Assembly (NCBI RefSeq): GCF_038096175.1 | Contig: NZ_CP151099.1 | Location: forward strand, 2,048,501 to 2,112,500 | Source: Nostoc sp. UHCC 0302 | GTDB taxonomy: Bacteria > Cyanobacteriota > Cyanobacteriia > Cyanobacteriales > Nostocaceae | Length of the DNA: 64,000 nt | Reading direction: 5' to 3' | Part shown: positions 47,066 to 56,780 of the stretch, piece after piece | How the letters are laid out: every line of letters starts with the position of its first letter | How positions within the stretch are numbered: the first letter of the stretch is position 1 | The notes under the pieces: generated by a model | Database searches by the model: none | What the model saw: only the letters and a program-made list of their open reading frames with translations | Told to the model about the DNA's origin: nothing | Program-made: the position numbers and the translations under genes

Positions 47066-48220
47066 TCATCTACCTTTAAGATGTAAAGAAACATGGATAA
47101 TTTTTTTTAGGCTATCGGGAACACCAGAATAATGCCCTTCGGCAATTTCTCCTAAAATCTTTAATAAAGAGCCTGGATAAATCATTATTGATAAGTCGTC
47201 TTTAACAAGACAGGCAAAAATAGCTAATTCTTCGAGTAAATATCTAGATGACAATTCTACATAACTATCAAAATTTTCAGTATTTTGTTCAAAGTGCCGA
47301 AGGACAAACTCTTTCACAGAAGATTTAACTGAATTGGCAAAATTCTCATTCTGTCTAATAATATTTTTTAATTGTTCATAATATTTAAAATAATCTTCTG
47401 TTTTTTGTATTTCTGAGCAAAAGATTACATTAAAAAGACAGTTAGCAGTGTAATTATCAAAAACATAACTTGCATTATCTACATACTCTCTTCCTAAAAT
47501 TAGTGCCTTGTTAAGGGACTGTTTTTCATTTAAACCTTGATTTATTTGTAAAGTAATTCGATGTATGCTATCACCAATCAAAACAGTGCATTTTTTAAAA
47601 TGTTTACTAATCCAATCCGTCATTCCTATTAATCTTGCTATGGAAAAATTTTTACTTTCTAAACTTATCCCTAAAAAACAATGTTCATATATATCAAGTT
47701 CATGCCTAGCAACTTGTGGGATAACTGCTGCAATTTCTACCCGATATTTTGGTCTAGTCGAAAATACTATGCCCTTGTGAGGATTGACTAGTTTTTCAAA
47801 ATCAGCATACTTCATTCTAACCAAATGAGCATAAGAATAAGCGTAGAATGCAACCTCTTGATTTTTAGCTAAATCTTGCCACCAAAAAACCTCCATATTG
47901 TAAAGTTCCCCGAAGGGAGGAAGTGTCCCAAATTCGCAATAGGGGAATAAATGCTCAAATTCTTTCTGCTGAAGTAATCTACCTTTGTTTATATCTAAAG
48001 CTGCTTGGAGAGAGCCTACATTGGCTTGTAAACTGGCTGGTAAAAGAGTCACAGCTATTTTTTGTCCGTCAATTTCTACTAGTACAGCTTCAATTAAATC
48101 CATTCCTAACGTATATTTATATGTTGTAAGTTCTTGTGACGTATGAGCAAGTGAATAATGAATCGTTTTATATTTAATTTTGTGAAAATTGAGGAATTCT
48201 TGAAGTTGCTGGATAGACAT
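47066..48220 (-). CDS. YbaK-cyclodipeptide synthase fusion
   Basis: 384 aa. Residues 1-150 are a YbaK/ProX-type aminoacyl-tRNA deacylase domain (LFPYCEFGTLPPFGELY; SYAHLVRMKYADFEKLV), but the usual catalytic Lys of the AKxV motif is Glu44. Residues about 160-384 match tRNA-dependent cyclodipeptide synthases: FLGISLESKNFS with the acyl-accepting Ser186, VLIGDSIHRITLQ, LNKALILGREYVD, Tyr327 and Glu331 (YLLEE spacing as AlbC Tyr178/Glu182), and Tyr348-Pro349. Residue 189 is Ser, not Asn, pointing to the XYP subfamily. The product would be a diketopiperazine from two aminoacyl-tRNAs; the amino acids cannot be predicted. No oxidase, P450 or methyltransferase lies beside it. ATG chosen over a TTG two codons earlier. 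Confidence 0.85.
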   Translation of the reverse strand: MSIQQLQEFLNFHKIKYKTIHYSLAHTSQELTTYKYTLGMDLIEAVLVEIDGQKIAVTLLPASLQANVGSLQAALDINKGRLLQQKEFEHLFPYCEFGTLPPFGELYNMEVFWWQDLAKNQEVAFYAYSYAHLVRMKYADFEKLVNPHKGIVFSTRPKYRVEIAAVIPQVARHELDIYEHCFLGISLESKNFSIARLIGMTDWISKHFKKCTVLIGDSIHRITLQINQGLNEKQSLNKALILGREYVDNASYVFDNYTANCLFNVIFCSEIQKTEDYFKYYEQLKNIIRQNENFANSVKSSVKEFVLRHFEQNTENFDSYVELSSRYLLEELAIFACLVKDDLSIMIYPGSLLKILGEIAEGHYSGVPDSLKKIIHVSLHLKGR

Positions 48221-48294
48221 AAGCAAAGTAAGGTAATTTATTAAGAAATCAAATTTTTAAATATCAACTTAATATAACCATAACAAAAGTTAAA

Positions 48295-51200
48295 CTAGGA
48301 AGAACTATCTGTGTTGTCACACACCTTTAAATCTTTTCGATTATGAGAATTGTTGGCAAAATAGTCCTTGAGCCAATTACGCCCTCTTGCCAAAAGACGC
48401 TCAAAATTTTCAATTGACCATAGCCGAACAGTTCCATTTACAGAACTTGTGGCTAGCATCTGTCCATCGGGGCTAAAACTAACACTATAAACCGCTCCCT
48501 CATGGTCTTTGAATTCTTGCACTAATTGCCCCTGTAAGTCCCACAGACAGGCTGTACCATCGGCAGAACCAGTGGCTAGCATCTGTCCATCGGGGCTAAA
48601 ACTGATACTCCAGACCCAGTTTTTGTGACCTTTGAATTGTTGTAATAACTTACCTTGCAAATCCCACAGGCGGGCTGTACCATCGGCAGAACCAGTGGCT
48701 AGCATCCGTCCATCGGGGCTAAAACTGACACTCCAAACCCAGCCCTTGTGACCTTTAAATTGTTGTAATAACTTACCTTGTAAATCCCATAGGCGGGCAG
48801 TATTATCGGCAGCACCAGTGACTAGCATCTGTCCATCCGGACTGAAATTGACGCTCCAAACTGGATTATTGTGTTTAAATTCTTGTAGTAAGTTGCCTTG
48901 CAAGTTCCACAAGCGAGCTGTACCATCCTCAGATGAGGCAGTAGCAAAATACTTACCATCTGGGCTAAAACAGATGCTCCAGACCCAGCCTTTATGACCT
49001 TTATATTCTTGTAGTAAATTGCCCTGTAAATCACACAGATGGGCAGTACCATCTTCTGAACCAGTGGCCAGTTTCTGTCCATCGGGACTAAAACTAACAC
49101 TCAAGATAGGGCCATCATGATCTTGAAAAGGATTACCAATAGCATTGCCTTGTAAGCCCCACAGGCGGGCAGTTTTGTCAGATGAGCCAGTGGCTAGCAT
49201 CTGTCCATCTGGGCTGAAACTGACACTCCAAACCAAGCCCTTATGACCGTTGAATTTGGCTAAATGCTTGTTTCTTGAGTTCCACAGGCGAACTATGCCG
49301 TCAGCAGAGCTGGTGGCGATGTGTTGCCCATCGGGGCTGAAACTGGCACTCCAAACAAAGCCCTTATGATCTTTAAATACAGCCAATTGATTACCTTGTA
49401 AGTCCCACAGACGGGATGTGCCGTCAGCAGAGCAAGTGGCAAGGTGCTGACCATCGGGACTAAAACTGACGTTATATACCCAACACTGATGGCCTATAAA
49501 TTCTTGCTGTAGCTTGCCTTGCAAGTCCCATAGGCGAGCAGTACCATCAGATGAGGCAGTAGCAAAGTGCTTTCCATCAGGACTAAAACTGATGCTATAA
49601 ACTGTAACCCCATTGACTAGAAATTTATCCCAAGAGTTATTTTGTAAATCCCATAAGCAGACATGACCGTCAGATGAGGCAGTAGCAAGGTACTTTCCAT
49701 CCGGTGGACTAAAACTAACGCTCCAAATCCAGCCCTTATGAACTTGGAAAGATTCACCAATCTGATTACCTTGTAAGTCCCATAGGCGGGCCGTACCGTC
49801 GGCAGAGCCAGTAGCAAGATATTTACCATCAGGACTAAAACTGACACTCAAAACCCAACCCTGATGACCTTTGAGTTCTTGTTTTAAGTTACCCTGTAAG
49901 TCCCACAGGTAGGCAGTATGGTCAGTCGAACCCGTAGCAAAATACTTACCATTGGGGCTAAAACTGACGCAATAAACCCAGCCCTGATGACCTTTGAATT
50001 CTTGTTTTAAGTGACCTTGTAAATCCCACAAACGGGCAGTATTATCTTCTGAGCCAGTAGCTAAATACTCACTATCAGGGCTGAAATTGACGCTATAGAT
50101 AGTTGTTGGGTGTGCTTGAAATTGATTCTCCTCTCTGATGTTGTCAAGAATCTTCTGCAATGTAGCTTTTAATTGGGGAGCGTGACAATTTTGGGGTAAC
50201 AGTCCATCTTGAATGTTATTCTGAAACTCTTGTCCAGCACGCATCGCTGTCAGTAATGCTTCTAACTCAGAAGACTCAAATTGTAGCAAAGCATCTTTCG
50301 CCATCTGCTCAATTTGTTTGATTTTGCGTTGACGCTGTAGCCGCTTCCAGATTGCTTTAGCCAAAACATCTAAGAAAATTTCATAGTAATCAGCAGCTAG
50401 TGGGCGGATAATTCGAGCCTCGCCTTGACTAAGTTTATTTAGCCATTGATAAACCCTTTCTATCTCAAGTTTTTCAGTTTGGTTTGGTTCTGCGTTAACG
50501 TAATCACATAAATCTTTGGCTTTGAGAGCAAGTTTATCACCAGATGGTGTAACTAAGTAGTAAAAGAGACGATAAGAAGTATCAATATTGAAATCAGTCT
50601 TGAAATCTTCCAGCTTTTGATCGAGATGATCTTGGACAATTTGCTCTGATTTGCCTAAGTTTATATAGCTTTGTTTTTCTAGGCTGTGAGAAAGAGATTC
50701 ACCACTTATTTCCTGTTTCCATAGACGCAGCATTACCAGTTGGAGGTAAGGAGTTTCAAACCTCTGTTCTGACTGTGCTTGCGAAAGAGCTATATCATCC
50801 AAAACTGCTGTAACTAAGTCTAGTTCAATACTGACTAATTCATCTTTGATAGATTGAATAATTGTAGAATCGAGCAAATTATCTACAATAGGTTCTTTTT
50901 TGACAAAACTTGAGGATATGTGTAAGTAATACGGGCATAATTTAACTATATCTTTTTTAAAGATATTAAGTTTTTGAATAGTATTGCTGTGAAGACAAAG
51001 GAGCAAATTAATATTTAATTCTGGATGATTAATTGCACGAAAAATTTCATCTAAAAATAATTGTGTTTTATCTGTAGGAGAAGGGGTTAAGTATTCCTCG
51101 AACTGGTCAAGGATAATGAAGATCTTAGCACTCTCATCAATATTAATAAGCTTTGTCCATGCCTGTAAAGTGTCAGTAAATGATAAATCTAAGTGAGGAA

Positions 51201-52230
51201 CTTCGATATTTACTATATCTTTAATAGATTTCTTAATTTGCAACAATAAATTATCTAATGGTTTGCCTTCATACCAACAATTAAATAGGGTAACTGCTAA
51301 TTTTGGCTTGCCAGATGTTTGCATATTTTGTTCTGCTGCTTGATGCAGATAATAAGCAACACCATCTCGCAAAATTGTACTTTTACCTGCACTACTGTCA
51401 CCGTAGAGTACGGTTAACTTTGATTTACACAAGTTATCAAGGATAGTTTGCTGTCGGTTATATTCAGCAATTGGTTTCTCAATTGCATCCTGTGCTGATT
51501 GGCGGTTCAGATGTTTGATTGCTATACGATTGTCTAATAAGTTACGGAAGATGCGACCTTTAAAATGGTCAAGTTTAGACAGGGCATCTTCACGAATAGA
51601 AATGAGGAAATGAAGATTCAAACTAGAGTTATTAACAGCTTGAGAAAATTCATCAGCGAAGGTGTCTTGAACACTATCGTTGAAGAAATCAAAATAGTCC
51701 TCGAACTGATCTAGGATAATAAATAACCTACCGTTCTCATCTTCTTGGTGAACAATCTCTATCCAAGCCTTCAAGATATCGGTAAAAGAAGGTTGTTCTG
51801 GATTTTTAGTAATAGCTTTGAGTGCTTGCTCAAATTGTTGCTTAATTTCACGTGGTGATTCAGTATCGAAAAGACTAGTTATTTCTGCTTCCAATTGTTT
51901 CTTGATCCCTGTCAGTGGATCTTGCCAAGACAAACTATCATCTAATTCGCCTTTCAGTGGAGGAAAAACGATCGCACCCCACCCTGGCTTACCAGTTGTT
52001 TCTTGGTTTTCCAAGGCAGCTTGACGCAAATTATAAGCAACACCCGCCCGCATGAGCGAACTTTTACCTACACCACTAGCCCCATAGACAACTGTCAGCC
52101 TTGAAGCCCACAAATTTTGAATCACTATTTGTTGCTCTTTTTCTCGCCCAAAGAAGAACAACTTATCTGTTTGTGAATAAGGAATTAGTCCTTTGTAGGG
52201 TGCAGGAATCTCAATGCTATCACAGTACAT
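48295..52230 (-). CDS. Double P-loop STAND NTPase with 14 WD40 repeats
   Basis: 1311 aa. Two related NTPase modules in tandem: GASGVGKS (50-57) with Walker B FIILDQFEDY (170-179), and GDSSAGKS (277-284) with FIILDQFEEY (371-380). Both have arms typical of the nSTAND1 group (FFGREKEQQ at the N-terminus). Then come a helical winged region (about 430-700) and 14 WD40 repeats (about 715-1285; units FSPDGQMLATGSADGTARLWDLQG), fitting two seven-bladed propellers. High identity between blades suggests ongoing repeat shuffling. STAND proteins act as signal-triggered switches in bacterial conflict and cell-death responses; an effector is probably supplied by the preceding MPE-SIR2 gene, which ends 32 bases upstream. 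Confidence 0.9.
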   Translation of the reverse strand: MYCDSIEIPAPYKGLIPYSQTDKLFFFGREKEQQIVIQNLWASRLTVVYGASGVGKSSLMRAGVAYNLRQAALENQETTGKPGWGAIVFPPLKGELDDSLSWQDPLTGIKKQLEAEITSLFDTESPREIKQQFEQALKAITKNPEQPSFTDILKAWIEIVHQEDENGRLFIILDQFEDYFDFFNDSVQDTFADEFSQAVNNSSLNLHFLISIREDALSKLDHFKGRIFRNLLDNRIAIKHLNRQSAQDAIEKPIAEYNRQQTILDNLCKSKLTVLYGDSSAGKSTILRDGVAYYLHQAAEQNMQTSGKPKLAVTLFNCWYEGKPLDNLLLQIKKSIKDIVNIEVPHLDLSFTDTLQAWTKLINIDESAKIFIILDQFEEYLTPSPTDKTQLFLDEIFRAINHPELNINLLLCLHSNTIQKLNIFKKDIVKLCPYYLHISSSFVKKEPIVDNLLDSTIIQSIKDELVSIELDLVTAVLDDIALSQAQSEQRFETPYLQLVMLRLWKQEISGESLSHSLEKQSYINLGKSEQIVQDHLDQKLEDFKTDFNIDTSYRLFYYLVTPSGDKLALKAKDLCDYVNAEPNQTEKLEIERVYQWLNKLSQGEARIIRPLAADYYEIFLDVLAKAIWKRLQRQRKIKQIEQMAKDALLQFESSELEALLTAMRAGQEFQNNIQDGLLPQNCHAPQLKATLQKILDNIREENQFQAHPTTIYSVNFSPDSEYLATGSEDNTARLWDLQGHLKQEFKGHQGWVYCVSFSPNGKYFATGSTDHTAYLWDLQGNLKQELKGHQGWVLSVSFSPDGKYLATGSADGTARLWDLQGNQIGESFQVHKGWIWSVSFSPPDGKYLATASSDGHVCLWDLQNNSWDKFLVNGVTVYSISFSPDGKHFATASSDGTARLWDLQGKLQQEFIGHQCWVYNVSFSPDGQHLATCSADGTSRLWDLQGNQLAVFKDHKGFVWSASFSPDGQHIATSSADGIVRLWNSRNKHLAKFNGHKGLVWSVSFSPDGQMLATGSSDKTARLWGLQGNAIGNPFQDHDGPILSVSFSPDGQKLATGSEDGTAHLCDLQGNLLQEYKGHKGWVWSICFSPDGKYFATASSEDGTARLWNLQGNLLQEFKHNNPVWSVNFSPDGQMLVTGAADNTARLWDLQGKLLQQFKGHKGWVWSVSFSPDGRMLATGSADGTARLWDLQGKLLQQFKGHKNWVWSISFSPDGQMLATGSADGTACLWDLQGQLVQEFKDHEGAVYSVSFSPDGQMLATSSVNGTVRLWSIENFERLLARGRNWLKDYFANNSHNRKDLKVCDNTDSSS

Positions 52231-52262
52231 AATTTTCTCTTATTCTCAGTTTTTAATGTTTA

Positions 52263-54419
52263 CTACTGTTTTTTCAGTTTGTTGTTCAATTCATCAAAAT
52301 ATATTTCTAAAGATATTTCACTCATGATTTCTACATCTTTATTCTTCCAAAGGAACTTATCCAAAGCATCAGGTTTTGGGTGAACTGCCCACCATGTTTG
52401 TGTCTTCCTTTTTTCTTTCTCTGGCAACAAGCGGTGTAAAATGACACGCTGATGCCAATAGCGTAGGCTATATCCTAAAAACCAAATATGGCTGTTGTTG
52501 AGTTTGCCTAACAGATAGCTTGGCAGTAAATCCACAGGTTTGTTATCGGCATAAGCTAAATAGTCAATAAAATGATCTTCTGTGATCGCAAAGCTTTTTC
52601 TTGGGCGTTCTGGCAAATCAACAGGGCCATAGAGTTTTAAGATGACTGGACGCTCATTGAGTGAAAAGTCTGAATATTCGTTAGCAGTTCCTGGCGGAAT
52701 CGGTTTTAGTTGACCTATTTGAACTACTGGTGAATCCTTATTTCCCTCAATTTCATGTTCAAATCTTTGATGGACAAACTGTTTAACAATCTGTCCTTCG
52801 CTATCTTCAGCACCTGCCGTATAAGAAACTAAATCGAATGGCTGCTTGGCATTTATAAAGGCTTGTTCTAGTGTTCTGTCAAAATTGGTCGTTACTATTA
52901 GTTGATAACGAGTTTTTTCACCTAAACTTTTAATCCTAGCGGAATAGCCCATCTCATCCATGAAACGAGGAAGTTTAGCTAAGAACTGATGCAATCGGTT
53001 AGGTTTGTATTCTTTTTCAGTGATGGCTGCGATTGTCTCTTTGATGTTCTCTTCACCCTCACTCAGAAGATTGAAGTATTGCGACACATTCTGAAGATCC
53101 AGTCTAGTTACAAATTGTGTCATAATTGGACAGTTAGCAGGCAAATTTTCTTCGTCGCATAACGGACAACGCATTCTCTGTAAGTATTTATGGCTTCTAT
53201 CTAGGTAAGCAGCGACTTCTACACTAGTAGGTGGATAGTCACTGTTCAGGTTCCATTCCCACGGTTTGGGTGCCAAATTTGGATCTTGTGAGCGATCGCA
53301 TAAGTTAATATCTGCTCCCAAGAAAGGAATGACTAAGCCATTTTTGATTTTGGGAATTAGCCAATCGAAGTGTTGTTTAAGCGTGTTTTGTATTTCGTCT
53401 GGCAATATTCCAATACTTGGGATATTTCGGTTTCTAATCTCTTTTTTTGGAAGTTCAAAGGTGATATACCCATCCTCATGGGACTTTGCTGTGTGTTTGC
53501 ACCAGTAGTTGCCATTATCATCCCAGAGGCGCAGATATACGATTCCTTTATTAGTTTCAAAATCAAGGTGTACAAAATTGTAACCATTGTGATAACCACG
53601 GTTGCTGTAGCTGGAACCAGCTGGAATAATTACACAGTTTCCTGTTGTCCCAGTTACTTGATAAGCTTTAGCTTGATGCTGATGACCGCATAGAAGAAAA
53701 TGACACCCATCGTTGTCTTGAAGACGTTGTGTGATTAGATCGCGTTCAAATTCAGCTAGCAATTCTAACGGATGATGCAGCACCGCAATCCGAACCTCAT
53801 CACTAGCTATTTTGTGGAGGGCATCATACAATTGAGGTTCTCCAACAATTAGTTTTCCATCATCATTTACTTCTCCTCTTTCATTTACCCGCCCAGCCAT
53901 TAAAGCAGAGTTTAGACCAAGCAATGCTACCCGCTTTCCATCGATCGATAGCCTGCGGATACTGCTGTAGTCAGGTTGAGTCTGATGTGTGTATTGAGTA
54001 ACAAATTCTCTATAGGCTTCAAAGGGTTCCCGCAGGCGATCGCATTTTTTTTTGTTCGTCAGCCAATCTTTGACCTGCTCATTAGACTCAAAGGGCTGGA
54101 GGATAGAATTTGGTAGCAATTCAAAGGCACTGCGATCGAGGTCGTGGTTGCCTGGTACAATAAACAGCTGCTCGGCAGTTAACCCAGTTGCTTGAAGCAC
54201 AGGCTCGAATAAATTTTCCCACGCTGCTGTATATTCTTCCTTTTTACCAGCGTGAGCCACATCACCACTAAAGATGATGAAATCAATCTTTGCCAAGTCT
54301 GGACTGATTTTCTCCCGCTCCTCAATATCTCTAATTAAGGCATCACGTACAACCTGCCTGTCAAATTCTTTCCCCTTCTGATGCCAATCTGAAAGATGAA
54401 GCCAAGTCATTCCCGCCAT
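52263..54419 (-). CDS. Metallophosphoesterase-SIR2-like fusion protein
   Basis: 718 aa. Residues 1-320 are a calcineurin-like phosphoesterase (LHLSDWHQKG, FSGDVAH, VPGNHDLD, LHHPLE, CGHQHQA: all five metal motifs). Residues about 335-718 are a SIR2-like domain: VIPFLGADINL, IVTTNFDRTLEQAF, ILKLYGPVD, AITEDHFIDYL, and WFLGYSLRYWHQRVI. Four cysteines (CPLCDEENLPANCP and a neighbour) may bind zinc. SIR2-like domains without the deacetylase zinc core are NAD-degrading effectors in many anti-phage systems; here fused to a nuclease/phosphodiesterase-like partner. It shares an operon with the STAND-WD40 gene. AGGGAG precedes the ATG. Confidence 0.85.
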   Translation of the reverse strand: MAGMTWLHLSDWHQKGKEFDRQVVRDALIRDIEEREKISPDLAKIDFIIFSGDVAHAGKKEEYTAAWENLFEPVLQATGLTAEQLFIVPGNHDLDRSAFELLPNSILQPFESNEQVKDWLTNKKKCDRLREPFEAYREFVTQYTHQTQPDYSSIRRLSIDGKRVALLGLNSALMAGRVNERGEVNDDGKLIVGEPQLYDALHKIASDEVRIAVLHHPLELLAEFERDLITQRLQDNDGCHFLLCGHQHQAKAYQVTGTTGNCVIIPAGSSYSNRGYHNGYNFVHLDFETNKGIVYLRLWDDNGNYWCKHTAKSHEDGYITFELPKKEIRNRNIPSIGILPDEIQNTLKQHFDWLIPKIKNGLVIPFLGADINLCDRSQDPNLAPKPWEWNLNSDYPPTSVEVAAYLDRSHKYLQRMRCPLCDEENLPANCPIMTQFVTRLDLQNVSQYFNLLSEGEENIKETIAAITEKEYKPNRLHQFLAKLPRFMDEMGYSARIKSLGEKTRYQLIVTTNFDRTLEQAFINAKQPFDLVSYTAGAEDSEGQIVKQFVHQRFEHEIEGNKDSPVVQIGQLKPIPPGTANEYSDFSLNERPVILKLYGPVDLPERPRKSFAITEDHFIDYLAYADNKPVDLLPSYLLGKLNNSHIWFLGYSLRYWHQRVILHRLLPEKEKRKTQTWWAVHPKPDALDKFLWKNKDVEIMSEISLEIYFDELNNKLKKQ

Positions 54420-54495
54420 TTTAATTTCTCCCTAGAGGAGTCAAGGGTAATTGGGAATTAAGAAGAAAATTTTCCCTATTACCCTTGACCAGTAT

Positions 54496-54795
54496 TTAGA
54501 GGATCTGTTCTGCAACTTCTATTTGTAATAGCGATCGCACATTTTCGATTTGATTGACAATAGTTGCCACCGACGAGCCAGCAAACAACAGCCCTACAGC
54601 CGCCGGGGTGTTATTTACCAAAGTAGCAACCACTGAACCAGAGTCACCACCAGCCGAAAGATTGGTAGTAACTATCTGATCCTTGAAACGGGCTGTCCTC
54701 CCGTTACCATAGCCCACATCAATAGTGGCACTAATCGCCGTAATTCTACCGCTTGTGAAGTTTGTGGTGCGTCCAGTTATTATTTTATTTCCTCA
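54496..54795 (-). pseudogene. 3' fragment of a trypsin-like serine protease gene
   Basis: About 98 codons reading ITGRTTNFTSGRITAIS and then AGGDSGSVV, the active-site Ser motif of chymotrypsin-fold proteases, ending in a complete C-terminus. Upstream the frame meets a stop (TGA near 54797) with no start codon, and the His and Asp of the triad are missing. Similar proteases accompany STAND-type conflict loci in cyanobacteria (family knowledge), so this may be the decayed third member of the locus. Confidence 0.65.
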
Positions 54796-54797
54796 AT

Positions 54798-55256
54798 AAA
54801 ATCGGTTTTATATTTAATACTATGTCAATATTCGTAAATTTTATTTACCCCAGCTAAAGTTTCTCTAATCGATTTACAAGGTATTCCTAAATATTAGAAA
54901 ATAACTTAATTTAAGTATCAACCTATAGATGTAGTTTTCAAGAGAGTTTCTATCTATCTAAAGAAGAGTTTTAGGCTCATATCCTACGTCTTTAAGATGA
55001 GGATAATTATACTAATTTGAACATGGAGTAGTTGTAAAATAGACTGGATTAGAATTCATAAAAATTATAGAAGAGGCTTTTACCTATCTTTAATTTTGGA
55101 ATAATTTCCCCATACCTCTTATCTCGCAGCCACCTGTTGATAAAAATCTGATCAAAACTGAAGAATATAGACTGCGTACACTTCTTAAAAATTTCTAACT
55201 AATCAATAATTAAAAACCAATAAATACCTATTAAATCCACGAAATTTTGTTTAAAG
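54798..55256. other. AT-rich intergenic region
   Basis: About 460 bases without ORF, repeat or hairpin that I can support. It probably includes the deleted part of the protease gene and sequence downstream of the amino-acid dehydrogenase. Confidence 0.5.
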
Positions 55257-56356
55257 CTAAGAAAAATATTCCTTAGCAATACATACCCGTCGTTGAGCAA
55301 GTTCTACGGCAATCTGTCGTGGTAGCCTGTCTGTTTGGGTAGCTCGTTCTAACACTAGCGTCGTATTGTGGCAAATTTTCTCAGCAATAGTCTCAAAAGC
55401 TATTGTCTGATTTCCACCATCATACTCAACCGCAGCACAGATTATGCCCCCTGCATTGGCAATGAAATCAGGTACTACAAGAATATTCCGTTGATGACAT
55501 ATCCTTTCGGCTGTTTCCTTGAACGGGATGTTAGCACCTGAGACCACGAGGTGAGTTTTCAAGCGAGCAACATTATCAGCATGAATGACATCAGGTCTGG
55601 CGGCTGGTATCCAAATATCGCATTCAATGTCAATAACTGCGTCCCGGTCTAGCTTGTCTCCTTGTGGATAGTCAATGACACTCTTACCAGAATTTTTGAG
55701 TTTGATTAACTGCTTTACATTGATTCCTTGAGGATTAAACAGCGCCCCTTGAGAATCTGCTACTCCTACAAGTAGCGTCCCTTGAGCAGCTAAGAAGCGA
55801 GCAGCGTGTTTGCCGACCGAACCAAAACCTTGAATTACAATACGGCTACCTTTTAAATCGAGGTGGCAAAACTTACTGGCAACTTCTGTACAGACACTAA
55901 GACCAAAACCAGTAGCACCAATTTCATCTAAGGGGATACCACCCATTGCTCTTGGTAGCCCAACAGCCCGACCAATTTCTGACTTGACCCAAGCCATGCA
56001 CTGTTCATCTGTTCCCATATCGGGGCCGGGGATATACTCAGTAATATCCTTGATGGCACGGGCAAAGGTACGTATCAAATGTTCTTTATCTGCCAAGGGC
56101 TGTTTTGGGTCAGCTAGAATTGCAGATTTGCCGCCACCGTAGGTTAACTCAGCAGCAGCATTTTTCAAGGTCATGGCTCGCGCTAGTCGAAAGACTTCTT
56201 CTGTAGTCACATCTACTGCCATCCGTACTCCACCGATCGCAGGGGTACAAGCAATATTATCAACTACGACGATCGCTTTTAAATCCGCTTCTCTTTCGTA
56301 GATGTGAATAATCTTGGCAGGGCTAGATCATCAGCAAACCGAAAAATATTATCCAT
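55257..56356 (-). pseudogene. Glu/Leu/Phe/Val-type amino-acid dehydrogenase, frameshifted near the N-terminus
   Basis: From 56222 down, an intact 321-codon frame gives the catalytic and NAD-binding domains of an ELFV dehydrogenase (TYGGGKSAI, PGPDMGTDEQCMAWV, VIQGFGSVGKHAARFL, VPDFIANAGG). Family members start earlier. Upstream, the same frame continues as IIHIYEREADLKAIVVVDN, CTPAIGGVRM, while the real start MDNIFRFADDLALP is in the next frame, so a one-base indel near 56320-56325 separates them. It is either a recent pseudogene or a sequencing error; the rest is uncorrupted. It would oxidatively deaminate an amino acid to a 2-oxo acid with NAD. Confidence 0.75.
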
Positions 56357-56402
56357 TGGGATTGGGGATTGTCTTAATTACGAATTACGAATTGGTACAA
56401 CT

Positions 56403-56710
56403 CTATCCTTTGCCTGGGCCACCACTTAAAATTACTAATGGTGATTTCTCCGCATAAGCGCCTACTACAGCATTCACCATATTCAACCCGCCAACACTGT
56501 AGGTAACAACCGCTAAACCCAAACCCCGAATCCGGGAGTAAGCATCAGCAGCAAAGCCTACACAGGGTTCGTGTGTCATCACAATGGGTCAATCTTGCTG
56601 GCTGCTAGTGCATCAAATAGCGTTAGGGCAAAATCCCCAGGTATGCCAAACGCGTGTTTTACGCCCTGCTGGTATAAGATATCAAATATATGCGGTGCTA
56701 GTTGAGGCAT
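56403..56710 (-). pseudogene. N-terminal fragment of a TPP-dependent 2-oxo acid decarboxylase
   Basis: Starts MPQLAPHIFDILYQQGVKHA, FGIPGDFALTLFDAL, then after a one-base frameshift near 56585 continues VMTHEPCVGFAADAYSRIRG, GLAVVTYSVGGLNMVNAVVG, and AEKSPLVILSGGPG. It then stops where several hundred residues should follow. This is the pyrimidine-binding domain of the pyruvate/indolepyruvate decarboxylase family. Directly upstream of the amino-acid dehydrogenase: the pair would turn an amino acid into its aldehyde. The same two enzyme types (ScyA, ScyB) begin scytonemin synthesis, but other scy genes are absent, so that link is weak. Confidence 0.7.
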
Positions 56711-56780
56711 TTTCTACCTCTCCAAAGACTGTTTTCTCAGAACCGACTATCAGCAGACAACTAATTTCCAGGTTCTAACA

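Noticed and set aside
48822-49847. Small ORFs within the WD40 region
   Set aside because: They are alternate frames of the repeated WD40 coding sequence.
55257-56710. Scytonemin biosynthesis locus
   Set aside because: Only the two generic enzyme types match, both broken, and no other scy or ebo gene is present.
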